A stretch of DNA of 64,000 nucleotides from Symsagittifera roscoffensis (Eukaryota > Xenacoelomorpha > Acoela > Convolutidae), in NCBI RefSeq assembly GCF_963678635.1, contig NC_087064.1, positions 30,533,740 through 30,597,739 on the forward strand, read 5' to 3'. Positions 39,517 to 52,220 of this stretch are shown here, piece by piece. The notes beneath the pieces were generated by a model. That model saw nothing but the letters and a program-made list of their open reading frames with translations. It was not told the origin of the DNA and did no database searches. Both the position numbers and the translations under genes were made by a program. Position 1 is the stretch's first letter, and each line of letters opens with the position of its first letter.

Positions 39517-40194
39517 TTATGGTAATGACTTTTCGCGCACAGTTAGCATCATGTGTGGACTGACTCCGGTGGTGGAGTATTGCGTGCTGTTATATGCTCC
39601 CATCACCTGTGGAAGGTATCTGTCCCAATCGGTCATGTACCTGGAACAATATACTCTCAGCATTGACACTAACGTCCTGTTCTGTCTTTCCACTAAGCCG
39701 TTCGTCTGGGGGTGGTATGTCGGGGAGTGAGCTTGAGCGACCTGTGAGCGTCTCATAAGCTCTTTCGTAAGCTCTCCTACGAAAGCTGTTCCATTATCCG
39801 ATTGAAACGTCATCGGACAACCATGTCTTGCTATCCACGTGTTGATCAGGTGGTCGCATGTCTCTTCCGCCGAGGCTGTTATGCAGGGCACGGCCTCTGC
39901 ATACTTCCTTAAATGATCTATCATGACCAGCACCTGATTATAACCATTGTTTGTCATGCATATCTTTTGGTGATCTATCTGCACCACCTGGTTGAATTCA
40001 GACGACTCGATCGATTGTAAAGGAAATCGCAACTTCCTTGGATCCTTGACCTGTTGGCATGACAGACAAGCTGTTACCCATTTCTCGCATGCCTTTTTCA
40101 TCCCAGGCCACTCAAAGCGCTTCAGGATCCTCTGATATACTTTGTCGATTCCCTGATGGTCCATCTGATCATGTGACCTGAATAATAGTTCTGT
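39517..40194 (-). pseudogene. Element 2 Pol: integrase core
   Basis: Holds the second part of the HHCC domain (CLSCQQV) and the catalytic core: QIDHQK, FQSDNG and NGLVERQN with DD35E spacing. Cut off on both sides by in-frame stops at 40195-40197 (where element 1 has Gln) and 39517-39519 (where element 1 has Leu). Confidence 0.85.
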
Positions 40195-41859
40195 CTAATA
40201 GAGTTGCGGTAACACTATCGCGTTATACTTGTATAGGACTCTGTCTTCCTCTCTTCTTTTGCAAGCCACGATCCCGTCCTTGTTCAAATATAACCTCCCT
40301 TCCTTCTGCATGAAGTATTGTCTCAGCATGCGATAACTATCTTCCTCGAGGTCCCCTTTATCCGGCGAATCATTCTCGATCCACCTTTTCAAGTTACTTG
40401 TCATGCGATCATTTCTCTGCGCTCTTAGTAGATTCGAGAGTCTGTATCTTGCCTTCAAGTACGTCTTCATGACCCTCATCTGACTATTCAGCTCATTGCG
40501 CTGATGCGTATCTTCTTCCATCTTAACGCACCAAATCTTTGCCAATGGCTGTGTTTCCTGTTCGAATGGCTGAAGATCAGTCCTGACTACCTCTTTTTGT
40601 GGCAACAGACTCATCGAACGTTTCGATACCGCTATTGTTTCTAGATCATCCGCTGCGTTATCAAAGACTCTTTCGCTTGGTATTAGGTAGCAATCACTGT
40701 CAGGATCCTGGTACACTTCTCTGTCCAGGTCCCTTGCCCGAGTTTCCACTAGTAGCGTGTGTATTGCTAGTTCTGACAGTTCTGATCCCGAACTCGAGTT
40801 CCTGTCTGAATAGGTGTCCATTCCTGAGTTTCGGGAATCATCATCCGTCGAAGAGGTTGTGCTGGAGACTGCACGCTCCTCCAGATCATGTCTGTGCCTT
40901 CTTCGCATCCATCTGAACTCTCCGGACAAAACCTTGTTCTCTAGGTCCTGTTTCTCATCAGGAATCTTCTCGCCTATCTCAGACTCCCCGGACAAATTTT
41001 CTTGTCCCGGGTGTTGATCTTGTGATCGCTGGTTCTTTTCATCATTCGTCTCCCCGGACAAATAGTCTTGCAGCAGATTTTGTTCTACCTTTTTACCTTC
41101 CTTATCCTGCTCCCTAAAGGTGACGGTTTTCTTTCGCTTGCTGCTCCCTTGTTCTCTCTGTCCGTAGGAAGTACTGGTTAAAATCTCTTGGGGTATTGAG
41201 GATACTAGTTGCTGAACTATTATCCTACAATCCCTCTCGTTCTCTTTGTGCTGTCGTCTGGACGGCATGATCTTCACCTTCTCACTAACTGTCAGTGATG
41301 CCATAGCTGCTGCCCACTCGGGTTCATCTCTGGTCACTTCTCTCTCTAACAATCCACCCAGCATCCGCATCACTTGTGGTGTGACTTGCACCGTTTTATC
41401 CAATAATGAGAGGCTGTTTATATTCATGCGAGAGAGTTCTTGCTGGACCAGGTTCGAACGCAGCAACAAATCCAAGGGGACCGGGTCCTCCTTGGACAGG
41501 ATCTTTATCTCGGCTGCTTTCTCTACAGGTAGCTCAGGGTGCCCTGGAATTGGATGTCCAGACTTATCCAACCATCTCGTCAAGGGAAGCGCTTCATAAG
41601 TTTCTTTGTCCAGAAACGAGAATCCCTCCTTTATTTCCGCCTGATTGGCCTGCTTCTGCTCCAATCTTTCATAGAACTCAGTTTTCTTGCTGAGGCTGTC
41701 AGCATTCTGGTGTTTATCACGCATCCTATGTTCGATTATCATATGGTAGCCATCCAATCTGACTATCCATCTACCAATATAACTCTGATCCATCGAGTAG
41801 GTTTTCAACCAGGATAACGCTCTGTTGTCCACGCGTAACTTGAAGGGAGCGCTCCCCAA
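40195..41859 (-). pseudogene. Element 2 Pol: RNase H end and acidic linker
   Basis: 554 codons. RNase H end (LRVDNRALSWL, DKHQNADSLSKK), then an acidic, Ser-rich linker with a KTVTF motif near 41125 and three LSGE motifs, then the start of the integrase zinc domain. A frameshift near 41805-41860 separates it from the upstream RT frame. Confidence 0.85.
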
Positions 41860-44306
41860 AGTGCACGGTACTTTTCCACGAAGGTGACTACTGCAAACAT
41901 CTCTGCTTTTGGTGCGCCATATTTCATCTCTGTGTCACTCAAGACCTTGCTGCCGTATGCAATGGGACGGAGAACTGTTCTTCCGTTCCATTCTTGCTCT
42001 TGATGCAAGATTCCTGAAATGGCTACCGCCGATGCGTCTGTATCGAGAACATACATGCCCTTTTCTTTAGGCATGCCCAGCACTGGCGCTTCGCACAGTT
42101 CCCGCTTTATGTTCTCGAAAGCAACCTGTGCCTCATCGTTCCATTCGAACTTTTTCCCCTTGTTGCGCATCAGCTTCTGCATCGGATACACCTTGTACGC
42201 ATATCCTTTTATGAATTCTCGGTAGTAATTGGCAAACCCTAGGAAGCTCAGGAGCTGTGTGTCCGTTCTGGGGGCCTTCCATGTCAACACTGCTTCCACT
42301 GCTTCCTGGTCCGGCCTCACACCATGCCTATCCACCATTCTTCCTAGGTACTTAATCGAATCCCTAAGGATTTCACATTTCGATGGTTTGCACTTCAATC
42401 CAGCTCTTTTCATGCATCCAAAGACCTCATCGAGCCTATCAATGTGGTATTCCAGGGTAGGTGTCGCTATGACTACGTCATCCACGTAACACATCACGAC
42501 ATTCCCGTACTTCTTGGTCACTCTCGTCAAAGCCTGAGCCATCAGTCTTTGAAAAGTGGCCGTTGCATTGCACAAGCCGAAGGGCATCCTCTTCCACAGG
42601 TACAATCCCAATTCGCACGCGAATCCGGTTTTCTCTCTGTCCTTCTTCCGCAGAGGGACCTGCCAGTAGGCAGAACCTAAGTCCAATGTGGTGAAGAACT
42701 TGGCATCACCAAGTTTAGATAGGCTCTCGTCTATTCGCGGTATCGGGTACGCATCTTTTATCGTTACCGCGTTCAAGTAACGAAAGTCGCAACAAAATCT
42801 AAGCTGCCCCCCTTTCTTTTTCGCCATTACTACCCCGCAAGCCCATGGCGATTTCGAGGGTTCTATCATGTCGTATTCAAGCAACATTTCTATTTCCGCT
42901 CGGCACGCTTCCGATTTGTGTGGCTTCATTCTCCTTGCGCCTTCCCTATGGGGAACGGCGCCCTCTTCTAGTTCGATTTCGTGTTCGACAAAATTACAGC
43001 AACCGATATCCGCCTTATGTTTTGAAAATACATCTGCGTTCCGATTTAGGAGGTCCCGCAATTTTTCGAAATCTCCCTCACCTATTTTCCCTTTTAAATG
43101 TTCTATCTCTGGCGAAACCGGTTTGTCAGATTCTAGTTCATATGACGAGGGGCGTTCCGGAAAATTCGAGCAGCTTGATGAGCCGTCGTCCGTTTCGGAT
43201 TTCATTGAAAACATTTTATGAATAGATTTTAATTCATTAATCCTCTTTAAAATTTTATCTTTATTGGCATGATAAGGACAGTCTTTCACACTATATTTCT
43301 TCAAGTTTTGTGTCTCCTCATAGTCGGTCCTCATCGGCAAAGCGTAGCCAAGCTTCTTTCCACGCTGGATTGAAACCGTGGTGTCCAGTGTGTTCAACAA
43401 CACACTAACACACAGTCCGTTTCGCGTTACCGAGAAGCTCCGGCCTAAAATCACTGAACTCTGACTATTTGGATTCGCTACTAAGCAAACCTGTTTACTA
43501 TCACTTAACGAATTCAAATTTCTCATTCTAAAAATTGCTACCACAGCCTGTCCTGGTTGTAATTTTACTTTTCTATCCAAAAAAATTGGTACCTTGTTTT
43601 CGTCTGTTATTATCCTATTAATTGGTCTCTTAACATACTTTCGGTCCGGGTTTTTAATCCGTATCAGACCTTTGTTCAAGTCAATCATCACGTCAAAATT
43701 CCTGACAAAATCTCTGCCCAAGATGAATTGGTCGGCGTCGTCCAGATTCTCTACCACCAGGAAGCTCATCCAAAGATCCCGTCCTCCCATGTGGAGGACC
43801 GTTATTGGTGTTCTTCCGGCCACGTAGATAGCTCCTCGATTGGCGGCGGCCAGTCGGAGATTCGTTGGAATTAGATCTTCCCGCGTGAAGCCCATTCTTT
43901 CCCAAGTTTTTATCGGCATCACACTCACTACCGCTCCTGTGTCCAGAAGCCCTGTGACTCCGAGTTTTGTTCCATTGGTGTGGAGCAGATGTGCAGTCAC
44001 ATCTGCTTCATACCCAATGTGTACTGCGTCTTGTTCAATCATGGATTCATGGCCTATCCTGCGGACCTTGAGTTCCTCTTCTCCCAAATAGATCTTTCCC
44101 ATTTGGTCATCATCTGTTGTTACATAAGTCCTGGTGTAGATACTGATTCCATCCACGTTCAGCATTACTTGATACGGCCCATAGACCTCTAGGTAGCGTC
44201 CATGAAGTTTCTTCATGCGAGGGCCACCCGTCGTTAGTAGTGCTCGCACAGCTCTCGACTCGGTGCGTGGCTCCACCTGCCTCAGATAATCTGCATATGT
44301 GTCCAA
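41805..44306 (-). pseudogene. Element 2 Pol: protease, reverse transcriptase, RNase H start
   Basis: 833 codons. Retropepsin DTGA at about 43932-43943, ILGRDF near 43715, RT motif LDLGSAYWQ near 42690, YVDD at 42477-42488, RNase H LDTDAS near 42040. Unlike element 1, the frame reads on through the site near 18280 where element 1 shifts, showing the element 1 break is a lesion and not a family feature. Here the break comes later, near 41850. It is also out of frame with Gag upstream (overlap 44282-44306). Confidence 0.88.
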
Positions 44307-45154
44307 ATGGATGGTTCACTCAGATTTCTGATCACCTGATGTCTAGCCACTGAGATTATCGACTGGATCTTGCTTCCTTGCGGCACCATGCCGAACCTCT
44401 GACCGGAGATCACATTAAGTTTCATGTTCAAACTGCTTGGTGCTTTCTTTTTTTCGAACTCCGTTGCTTCGAAGGTATTCAGTTGCTCCTGAAGTTTCTC
44501 ATTTTCCAGTTCAATTTTCACTTTTTGTTCGATCTCTTTCGTCACCAATTCCTGCTGTACTCTATTTAGAGCATCCCTCGCGGCTGCCCTATAATCGATC
44601 TTGAAGTCATCAGCCGCAGTTGCTGGTTCCGGCTCACGTGTCTCCTCTGTTACCGCTTGCATTTTCTTTGCCGCCAGCTCTTGAGGTTTATCCTTTCTGC
44701 GTGCCTCCGCTTCACTCAAAAGTCTAGCCTTGCTGGCTTTCACTCCTGACAAAGCTTCTTCATGTCTTGGATGCTTGATGTCTGCCACTGCATCCCAGAA
44801 TTGCGGACAATCTGATTTAAAATGACCTTCCAAGTTGCAAAAGAAATACCTCGGTCCGAATTTCGCAATTACTCCTCTCATGAAATCCTCATGGTCCAAT
44901 TCTGACGCATCTTCGTCCTCGAGGCTAAAGCCTATTGCTTTCATGCCTTGTTTGTAAGCTGGGCATGCTGACACATGATGGTCCGTTGAACTGCAATTGG
45001 CACAAGAGCGTCTCTTGTCCATATCATCCCTCGGTTTGTACCAATTGTTCCCTTGGTTTGCCGGTTCGTTGTTAAAATTGCCATAATTGTTCTTGTAATG
45101 TCCAGATCTCGATGGAGGTTTCAATAAAAGATATTCTTTTGAATTGAGCCTCAA
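44282..45154 (-). pseudogene. Element 2 Gag, zinc-knuckle part
   Basis: 290 codons after a stop at 45158-45160. First knuckle CANCSSTDHHVSAC is complete. The second reads YFFCNLEGHFKSDC: its first Cys is Tyr here (Cys in elements 1 and 3), so it probably cannot bind zinc. Ends by frameshift just before the protease frame. Confidence 0.85.
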
Positions 45155-45157
45155 CTC

Positions 45158-47383
45158 CTATGGTGTTGGCGTCTTGGTTGATGGTGGTGTGTAATGCGTT
45201 GCTAGCATCGTACGAAGTTCATCATTCTTCACACGATCGATGAATTTTGAGGCTACGGCCAGGTTCATCCTTCGGTTTGACTCATCCGGTTGGCTGCGTC
45301 TTCTCAGCATTTCCAAATCATCGAGAAACTTGTCTATTGTTTCATCTTCACGTTGCCTCCGTTTCTCGAAGCGCATCATCGCCTGGTGCCCCTGCACCCC
45401 TGATCCGAAACGGTTTAACAAGATTTCGAAGATGTTCTCAGCAGTGTCACGTTGATATTGCTTCTTGGCCATGACACAGTTCAGGGCTGTCCCTTCCAAG
45501 TTACTGCATTCCTGTCTCTCCGACAAGTCCTCTTCCTCGAAATGCAGCTTCATTACCTCTATCCAGGTATCAATACAGCCATCAGATTCGTCTTTATAGC
45601 ATCTTGGTTTCTTAAAGACTCTTCTGGACTTCTCACTGCGTTCATTGGTTCTGGATAACCTTGTCAGGAATGTCTCCAAAGACCTGTTTAGGGGTTCAAA
45701 TGCTGTGGCCATTGCCGTAGCATCCCTTGAGTGTCCCGCTTGAGTGTCCTCACACCTCGTCAAAGGCGGTGCATCCCTGCAATCCGAATCGCCGTGAGTG
45801 TTTCCCGCTTGGCCCACATGACTCCTCCTCGGGCTTGCATGCCCCCTGTTGCCGGACTCACTTCTCTCATTCGCATGTGTGCCTTGCGTTGGTCGTTCGT
45901 TAGAGGTTTGTCTGTTCCCCGTTGAACTTGCTCTACTGTTCGGGCCCCATGCTCCATTACCCCTTGTGGCATAGCCTGATGAACTGCCCCTGCCTCTAGT
46001 GGATCCATACATCTTCCTCTTTTGATGTTCATTGAAGTTCACCCTCGGTTCCCTGCTGGGACCTCCCGAGTTCGGTTCTCGTTCTTTTGGTTCACTCTTG
46101 CTGCTTAGTAGCCCGTCCAACCTATCCATGATAGCCTGAGTTCGCCTCTCCATCATCGCGTCTATCTTTGTGTCAAGAGTCCCAAGAGACTGCTCTTGCT
46201 GAATTCTTAACTTCTCCATGTCGTCTCGTAAGCGTAACTCTCGCTGTTCCGCCTCTCTCGTCATTCGCGACAAGTTCTTCGCCATGTGCTCGTCCGTTCT
46301 TTCTTTCAAGCGTTTTTCGCTCCTGCCAACTTCTTGTCTATTGCGGTTTATTTCTTCCCGCAGACTTTCTCTTTCAATGTGAGCTGCTCTTTCTAGTTCA
46401 CTCATCCTTATTGACATCTGTTCATTTTGTGCTCCTAAACTGTCCACTATGTTGTTTAAGGCTTCTTCTAGTGCTGCCCCGTTATTCACGAGTGGCGTTA
46501 CTAGTGGCGGTGCAACCCTGTCGGTCCCAGGTAGTTTCGTGCTGGTCGAGATCCGGGCCTTGACTCTCTGTCTCGACGTCTTCTCATTATCTATTTCAAG
46601 ATCCGCTAACGCGTTGCCTAGCCCTCTGGTTCTACTCTCTCCAGTTTGTGGCTCTGAACTTGTCATAATCGCGAAGTCTTTTGACTGGCCCGGTGTGTTT
46701 GCCTCTTTGCTTATCGTTGTCACTACACCAAATTTGACCATGGTTCCAGTCTCTCTTCCGACGTATGCCTCGTTCTCCTGGATCGAACTATTGAGGCTGA
46801 CTTGAGATCGAAAGTCCCCTTGCTCCTCGTCATCCTCTTCCTCCTGGGATTCACCTTCGTTTCCTGCACCTCCTCCCATGGTGAATGGAAAAATGTTTCC
46901 GAAGGTGTTCTTCATTCTTTCTGAGAACGATGATGACGTTGTTTGTTTCCCAGTTCCGCCTGCCATCATAGTGTTGTCTGTCGGAGATCTTCTCGTTGCC
47001 GCTACTTCAGTTGAGATATCGGATAGTTCCGACATCTCTTCTCGATCCAGTGTCCCGGTGGAAGTGGCAAAATCATGGCCTTGTTCTACCGGAGTAGATT
47101 CACTTGCCAGCCTTCTGCCTCTCCCTTCCAGTCCATGTACTTCCTGGTTGTCGTTCATGGCATGGTCTGTGTTGACCTCCACTTCTAACAGTTCTTTACG
47201 CTCTTCTGAGGTCTTCTGACTTCTCGTTTCAACCATTCTGCCTGAAACCGTCTCCCCTTTGTCGGTCCGGGCCTGTTTGATCCAATCAACAAAAGGATCG
47301 GTCATCTTTTTTCTTTGCTCCTCAGGTATGAATTTCCTAGAGCTATTACCTATTTTTGGTATCCTTGTCTTGTCTAGACTCAT
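45158..47383 (-). pseudogene. Element 2 Gag, N-terminal and core part
   Basis: 741 codons from ATG 47381-47383. Acidic N-terminus, coiled coil (about 46130-46440), RVNF motif near 46040, Gly/Ser/Arg-rich segment, then the Gag core (DGCIDTWIEVMKLHFEEEDL, NRFGSGVQGHQAMMRFEKR). It ends at a stop (45158-45160) where elements 1 and 3 have a Glu codon. Confidence 0.88.
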
Positions 47384-50353
47384 TCTCTATTTGTCATTTC
47401 TCAATGCCTATACACTTAACTCGATTGCTAGTGACCTTTTAGTTTTATTAACAATAATAATGACACAACACAATAAATTTCACAAGATTCTATTAAATAG
47501 TGACCACGAATCCCTGTATGTTTTGGTACAGTTTGTATAAAATTTATTCACACTAACCGTGAGTACAGTTTGTATAAAATTTATTCACACTAACCGATTA
47601 TCGGTCGTAAGATTCAAAAACTAGCACAATATGATGTTATCAGTCAATTTAAAAGATAGTGTACTCACTACCCAATCAAGCACAGTTTACGTTGATTTAA
47701 AATCAAAAACAAAAAAAATATATAATGACAGAATATTAATGCCTCTGTGAAAAAAAAACGTATGTGTAATGTACTTTTAGTCGGTCGCAGTACAATAGTC
47801 GAACTTGTCTTTTAAAGAAAAAGCTTTCCCCGCTCGGTGCTGCACCAAACAGACAAAACTTTGAGGGCAGTGAGGGCATTTTCTCAAGTGGGCGTCTATT
47901 GCACCCACCGAGTACTGTGTTACCTATCTGCCTTCGGACTGCCCGAGCTAGACCTACTAAAATCCTCAGGGCAGTCACTTTTCACAAAAACGTATTATGT
48001 TACAATCCACACCAATGAATCACGCTCTTTTTAATGTAGACTTAGTGTCGCGAATATCCGAGTTCGGACCTGTTTTGTTTTGGTCTGGTTCTTATTGAAA
48101 GGCAAGTTACCAGTGCAGTCACTGATTCCTAGCTTGTGTGCTAATAACCTAATACCTCTCACTTTAGTCTTTCTTTCGCCTACCTAAGTCCTTTAATAAA
48201 ATAATACCCCTCCGGATTGGCACAAATAGGACCCTTCCGGACTAACAAAAACTAGACCCTTCCGGATTGGGACCCCTCCGAGTTAGTTAACACAAGATCC
48301 CTCCGGATTTGGACCCCTCCGAATTAGCAACTATAAGACCCCTCCGGATTCGGACCCCTCCTAACTTGAAAAAATTTTGATCCCTCCGGATTGGGAGCCC
48401 TCCGGTTTCGTAAAAGTAGTTTTTCGGAGATTTCCTTCTTTCAACCTATACCCCTCCGGATACGTTCTCCGATACAATTTTGCTTTTTCAATTAACTAGG
48501 AAGGGTATGTACTACTTTCCTAGACCCTTCCGGATTGAAGTTAAGCCTCTTATTTTACAATTCACACTAACGGTGAAGGGTCTTGTCGCTTGCCTAACTT
48601 CGGCTCGATTAAGGTTTTGCTGTGCCTTTAGCCTTCACTTTTCGTCTAGAACAGCCTAAAGTTACTTTATTCAACCGCTATTACCTTTTGGTAGGGGTAT
48701 AAGGGCTTTTCTAAAAAAAAATTTATAAAACGTGAAGGGTGTACCCTTCCAAATTGAGGAGTTTGCTAAAAACAACCTCAAAAAATTTTCACGCTTACTT
48801 TTTTGCAAAACTTTTGTCCCTATCAGTAAACTCAGCTAATTTCTGATCTATTGGTACCAAGATCAACTCGATATGTCTAGTAGTTCCAAAGTTATTAACC
48901 AAAACGTCTTTTCTCTAAAGTCAAGAAATTTCTCTCTTATAGGTTCCGCCTAACTTTTTCCGCAAATCTGGTCCTTTCGACCTAAAAATTATTGATCCGA
49001 GCTCAGAAGGCCTATACTCTTCTAGTTCAATGCAAAAGACCCGATCTAAAACGCTTTAGTTGAAAAAATTTGCAAAAAACGATGCTACCTGTACCCCTCC
49101 GGATTGATGAATCCACCAAATCTAACACGTTAAGTTCGATTTCTCTGTAACCCGGAAGGCTTTCGGGTAGCGGGTTTTAAAACTTGTAGATTCAATAGTG
49201 GACGTTGTCCGAACAACTATTTTTACTGTTGTAACTCAAAATTTTCAAAAAATTTTCTGAATTTATAGTGTTTCGTTTTCTCGAAAATCACGAAATTTCG
49301 GTTTTCGGTACCAAAATAGTTCCAACCACTTTCGAACTAAACTTAACCGGTTCTATCTATTATGGTAGTGCAGTTACGATGTAACACACTAACTTAGCGC
49401 TTTTTTCCGTTTCAAAAAATATCGATATTTCAAAAATCGCGACTTGTGGGGGGATCAAAATATCGCTATTTTGACCCTAAAAACCGGTATGTTTTCGTTG
49501 TTTTTCACTGAAAAACGATGTAAGACTATTAATATAGGCTATATAAATAAAATTATTAGTAATACTATACCCCTCCGGGTTTGTTCAATATCCGAATTAA
49601 GGTGCTTAGCTCGGATACTCGCAGTTCGGTGAAGGGTCACTACAGTGCAGCACTGTCGAGCCCCCCACAGATTACTATTTTATTTTTGTACCTAAAGGGT
49701 TACAAAACTTGGTAACGATACCCAACAGTCGATTATTGTTGTCGTTGAGCCTCTTCTTGTTGCTCCTTGTACTGCTTGGCGGATCAGTCTTCTCCCAGGA
49801 CCCCTCCGAATTGAGCGCAAATCAGCTGACCCTTCCGGATTGAGCGCAATTTATCATTAACGTGCTTAAATGCTCAAATAACCCTACAGTACAAGCCTCA
49901 AAAACGGGCTATAAAAATTATCGTAACAATCCTGACTGATATAAATGCCTGTAACAACAATATATCTATCAACAACAAACGGGAGGGTCGGATCACATCT
50001 TGTCTGGGGGGATGATTTCTACAGATTTTTTACTTTTTTACTGTTTTTGGTTTTTTTTTCGGTGATTTTTTATGTTTTTTTTTCTTGGGTACTATACTAC
50101 TTTTTGTTTGGTTTTATATATATCTTTAAGTGTTTTTGGTCACAAACCTCTCAGGGAACGAGGGAATGGCCGATCCCCCCACCCTTCCTGGTTCGTGAAT
50201 TTTCGGTCTTAATCTGGATAATCTGGAAGGCTTCCGCGTTCCGAACTACCTTCCGCCCCGGCGGTTTAGGCCTATTAAGGGCGTTAATGTGAGCATCCGC
50301 TCGGCGCGGAGTGCTCGTTAACGGTTCTGCCGGTCATGATGTTAAAAAAGAAT
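47384..50353 (-). other. Element 2 leader (about 3 kb)
   Basis: Non-coding. Homologous to the leader of element 3 but unlike that of element 1. It carries many ATCCGGARGGGT words, densest at 48205-48545. A direct repeat of about 40 bp (AGTTTGTATAAAATTTATTC) lies at 47529-47600. Confidence 0.75.
48205..48545 (-). repeat. TCCGGAGGGGT repeat cluster in element 2 leader
   Basis: About a dozen copies, 15-40 bp apart, of a word reading ATCCGGAGGGGTC on the minus strand. The same cluster lies in each element 3 leader copy. Confidence 0.8.
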
Positions 50354-50371
50354 AACACCCAGGAGCGCCAT
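50354..50371 (-). other. Element 2 candidate primer-binding site
   Basis: Reverse complement of ATGGCGCTCCTGGGTGTT, 11 nt from the LTR, identical to that of elements 1 and 3. Confidence 0.6.
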
Positions 50372-50382
50372 AAAAACATCTA

Positions 50383-51308
50383 TGTAACATTCGCCCGGAA
50401 GATACATATCGACGGAAAATAAAACTAAGTCCTAAGACGACTGGCTAACGTCTAAACAGAGCTTTACATGCTTTTCACCGTCTCTACCAAGCCAGTACTT
50501 TCGGTGGTCTTTTCTAACATCGGGTCGACAAAAAACGTTACTGCTTTCGGCTTCGGTCAAAACACTCAAATTAACTTAATTACATGCAGAAATAGTGAGC
50601 TCATGGCTGGGTCTCAGTATCCCCAGACCACGAGGTCACTCCTAAAAACAGGGCTACTACTTATTGAATTATTATTGTTTTTGTTCAGTAGATAAAAATC
50701 ATCATCTCCATCGAAGATGGATCAACCCTTTCCCCCCAACTCCTAGCTTCTCATCCTTATCAAAATGAATCCAGTTGTTAATTAAATTCAGATCAGGACA
50801 TGACAAGAAGCTAAAAGTCTATATAAAAGTATAAAAGTCTCAGTTCCGAAACCCATCCGGATTCTTGAATCCACTGAATCAAGCTCGTTAATCTTGATTT
50901 CTTCTTAATCCGGAAGGCTGTCCTCCACCCTTCACCGTTGTCTGCAACGGCCTTGCAACTATTGTAGCGACACAATAGTTGCAACTCGGAGTGCTCTCTG
51001 TTAACTCCGCGATTTTTTGTCATTTTTTCTCACAATTTCCGTACTTCTCGTGATCGCAGCTAATGTTGTTGTGTTGCTTTTTAACTTTTCTCTGCCAAAA
51101 TGGCCGTTTCTGACGTTTCTCAGAAATGTTACGTAATCACTTCGAAAATTTAAAAATTAGTAATTTCCGAATCCTTCAACCTTCACGTTTTGTTCAATCG
51201 TTCAAATAACGTACTTAATCCTTAAAAATCACTAATCCGGAAGGCTCGCTGCTAAAAATTCGAATTCTGCAGAGATTGCATTTTGGCACATTCTGGTCGA
51301 ATGTCACA
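50383..51308 (-). repeat. Element 2 5' LTR (926 bp)
   Basis: Pairs with 33679-34604. Followed at once by CTT and the rest of the element 3 LTR. Confidence 0.95.
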
Positions 51309-52161
51309 CTTCCGAATTAGCAGTTTCAAAGGATTAACAGTGTTATTGGAACGATTAGTCAAACTGTCAAGGCTAGAATATTCTGGTATTTCAAATTTGT
51401 AAAATTTCGAACGATGACGTCATATTTCTGAGAAACGTCAAAAACGGCCATTTTAGAAGTAAGTCGCAAGAAAAACACAACAATAGTTGCGACGGCGATA
51501 ACAACGATAATCGCGATAAAAAACAACAACGATAATTGAACGAACAGCAGAGTTAGCAGAGACCGCTCCGAGGCGCAGCGATTATGTCGCTACAATCGTT
51601 GCAAGGCCGTTCACAACAACAGTGAAGGGTAGAAAAACAATCTTCCGGAAAGAAGATAAGGGTGTTATTTCCCCGGATTCAGGAATCCGGAGGAGTCTCG
51701 GGACTTGAACTGAAACCCTTTTTTGTAAACTTTTAGCTTTCCTATTATGTCCTGAATTGAATTTATTTAACATCTGAATTCATTTTTCGACGATGAGAAG
51801 CTAGGAATTAGGGGAAAGGGTTGGTCCATCTTCGATGGAGATGATGATTTTTATCTACTGAACAAAAACAATAATAATTCAATAAGTAGTAGCCCTGTTT
51901 TTAGGAGTGACCTCGTGGTCTGGGGATACTGAGACCCAGCCATGAGCTCACTTATTTTGCATATAATCAAGTTAATTTGAGTGTTTTGACCGAAGCCGAA
52001 AGCAGTAACGTTTTTGTCGACCCGATGTTAGAAAGACCACCAAAAGAACTGGCTTTGGTAGAGACGGTGAAAAGCATGTAGAGCTTAGTTTAGACGCTGG
52101 CCAGTCGTTTTAATACTTAGCTTTATTTTCCGTCGATATGTACTTCCGGGCGAATGTTACA
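51309..52161 (+). repeat. Main piece of element 3 5' LTR
   Basis: Plus-strand LTR of the same family as element 2, more diverged, lacking its first ~68 bp, which lie at 33625-33678 on the far side of element 2. Ends CGAATGTTACA. Confidence 0.88.
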
Positions 52162-52172
52162 TAGATGTTTCT

Positions 52173-52190
52173 ATGGCGCTCCTGGGTGTT
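52173..52190 (+). other. Element 3 candidate primer-binding site
   Basis: ATGGCGCTCCTGGGTGTT, 11 nt after the LTR. Confidence 0.6.
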
Positions 52191-52220
52191 ATTCTTTTTT
52201 AACATCATGACCGGCAGAAC

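Larger units (their letters stand above)
33679..51308 (-). mobile_element. Element 2: related LTR retrotransposon, degenerate (17.6 kb)
   Basis: Bounded by 926-bp LTRs that differ at about 14 sites by eye, flanked by CTT (33676-33678 and 51309-51311). Its order on the minus strand follows element 1: LTR, primer site, leader, gag, protease, RT, RNase H, integrase, macrodomain-like tail, ORF3. Then a deletion of about 6.8 kb relative to element 1 joins ORF3 to the last 200 residues of ORF4. It has at least five coding lesions in gag-pol. It is inserted in the 5' LTR of element 3. Confidence 0.93.
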
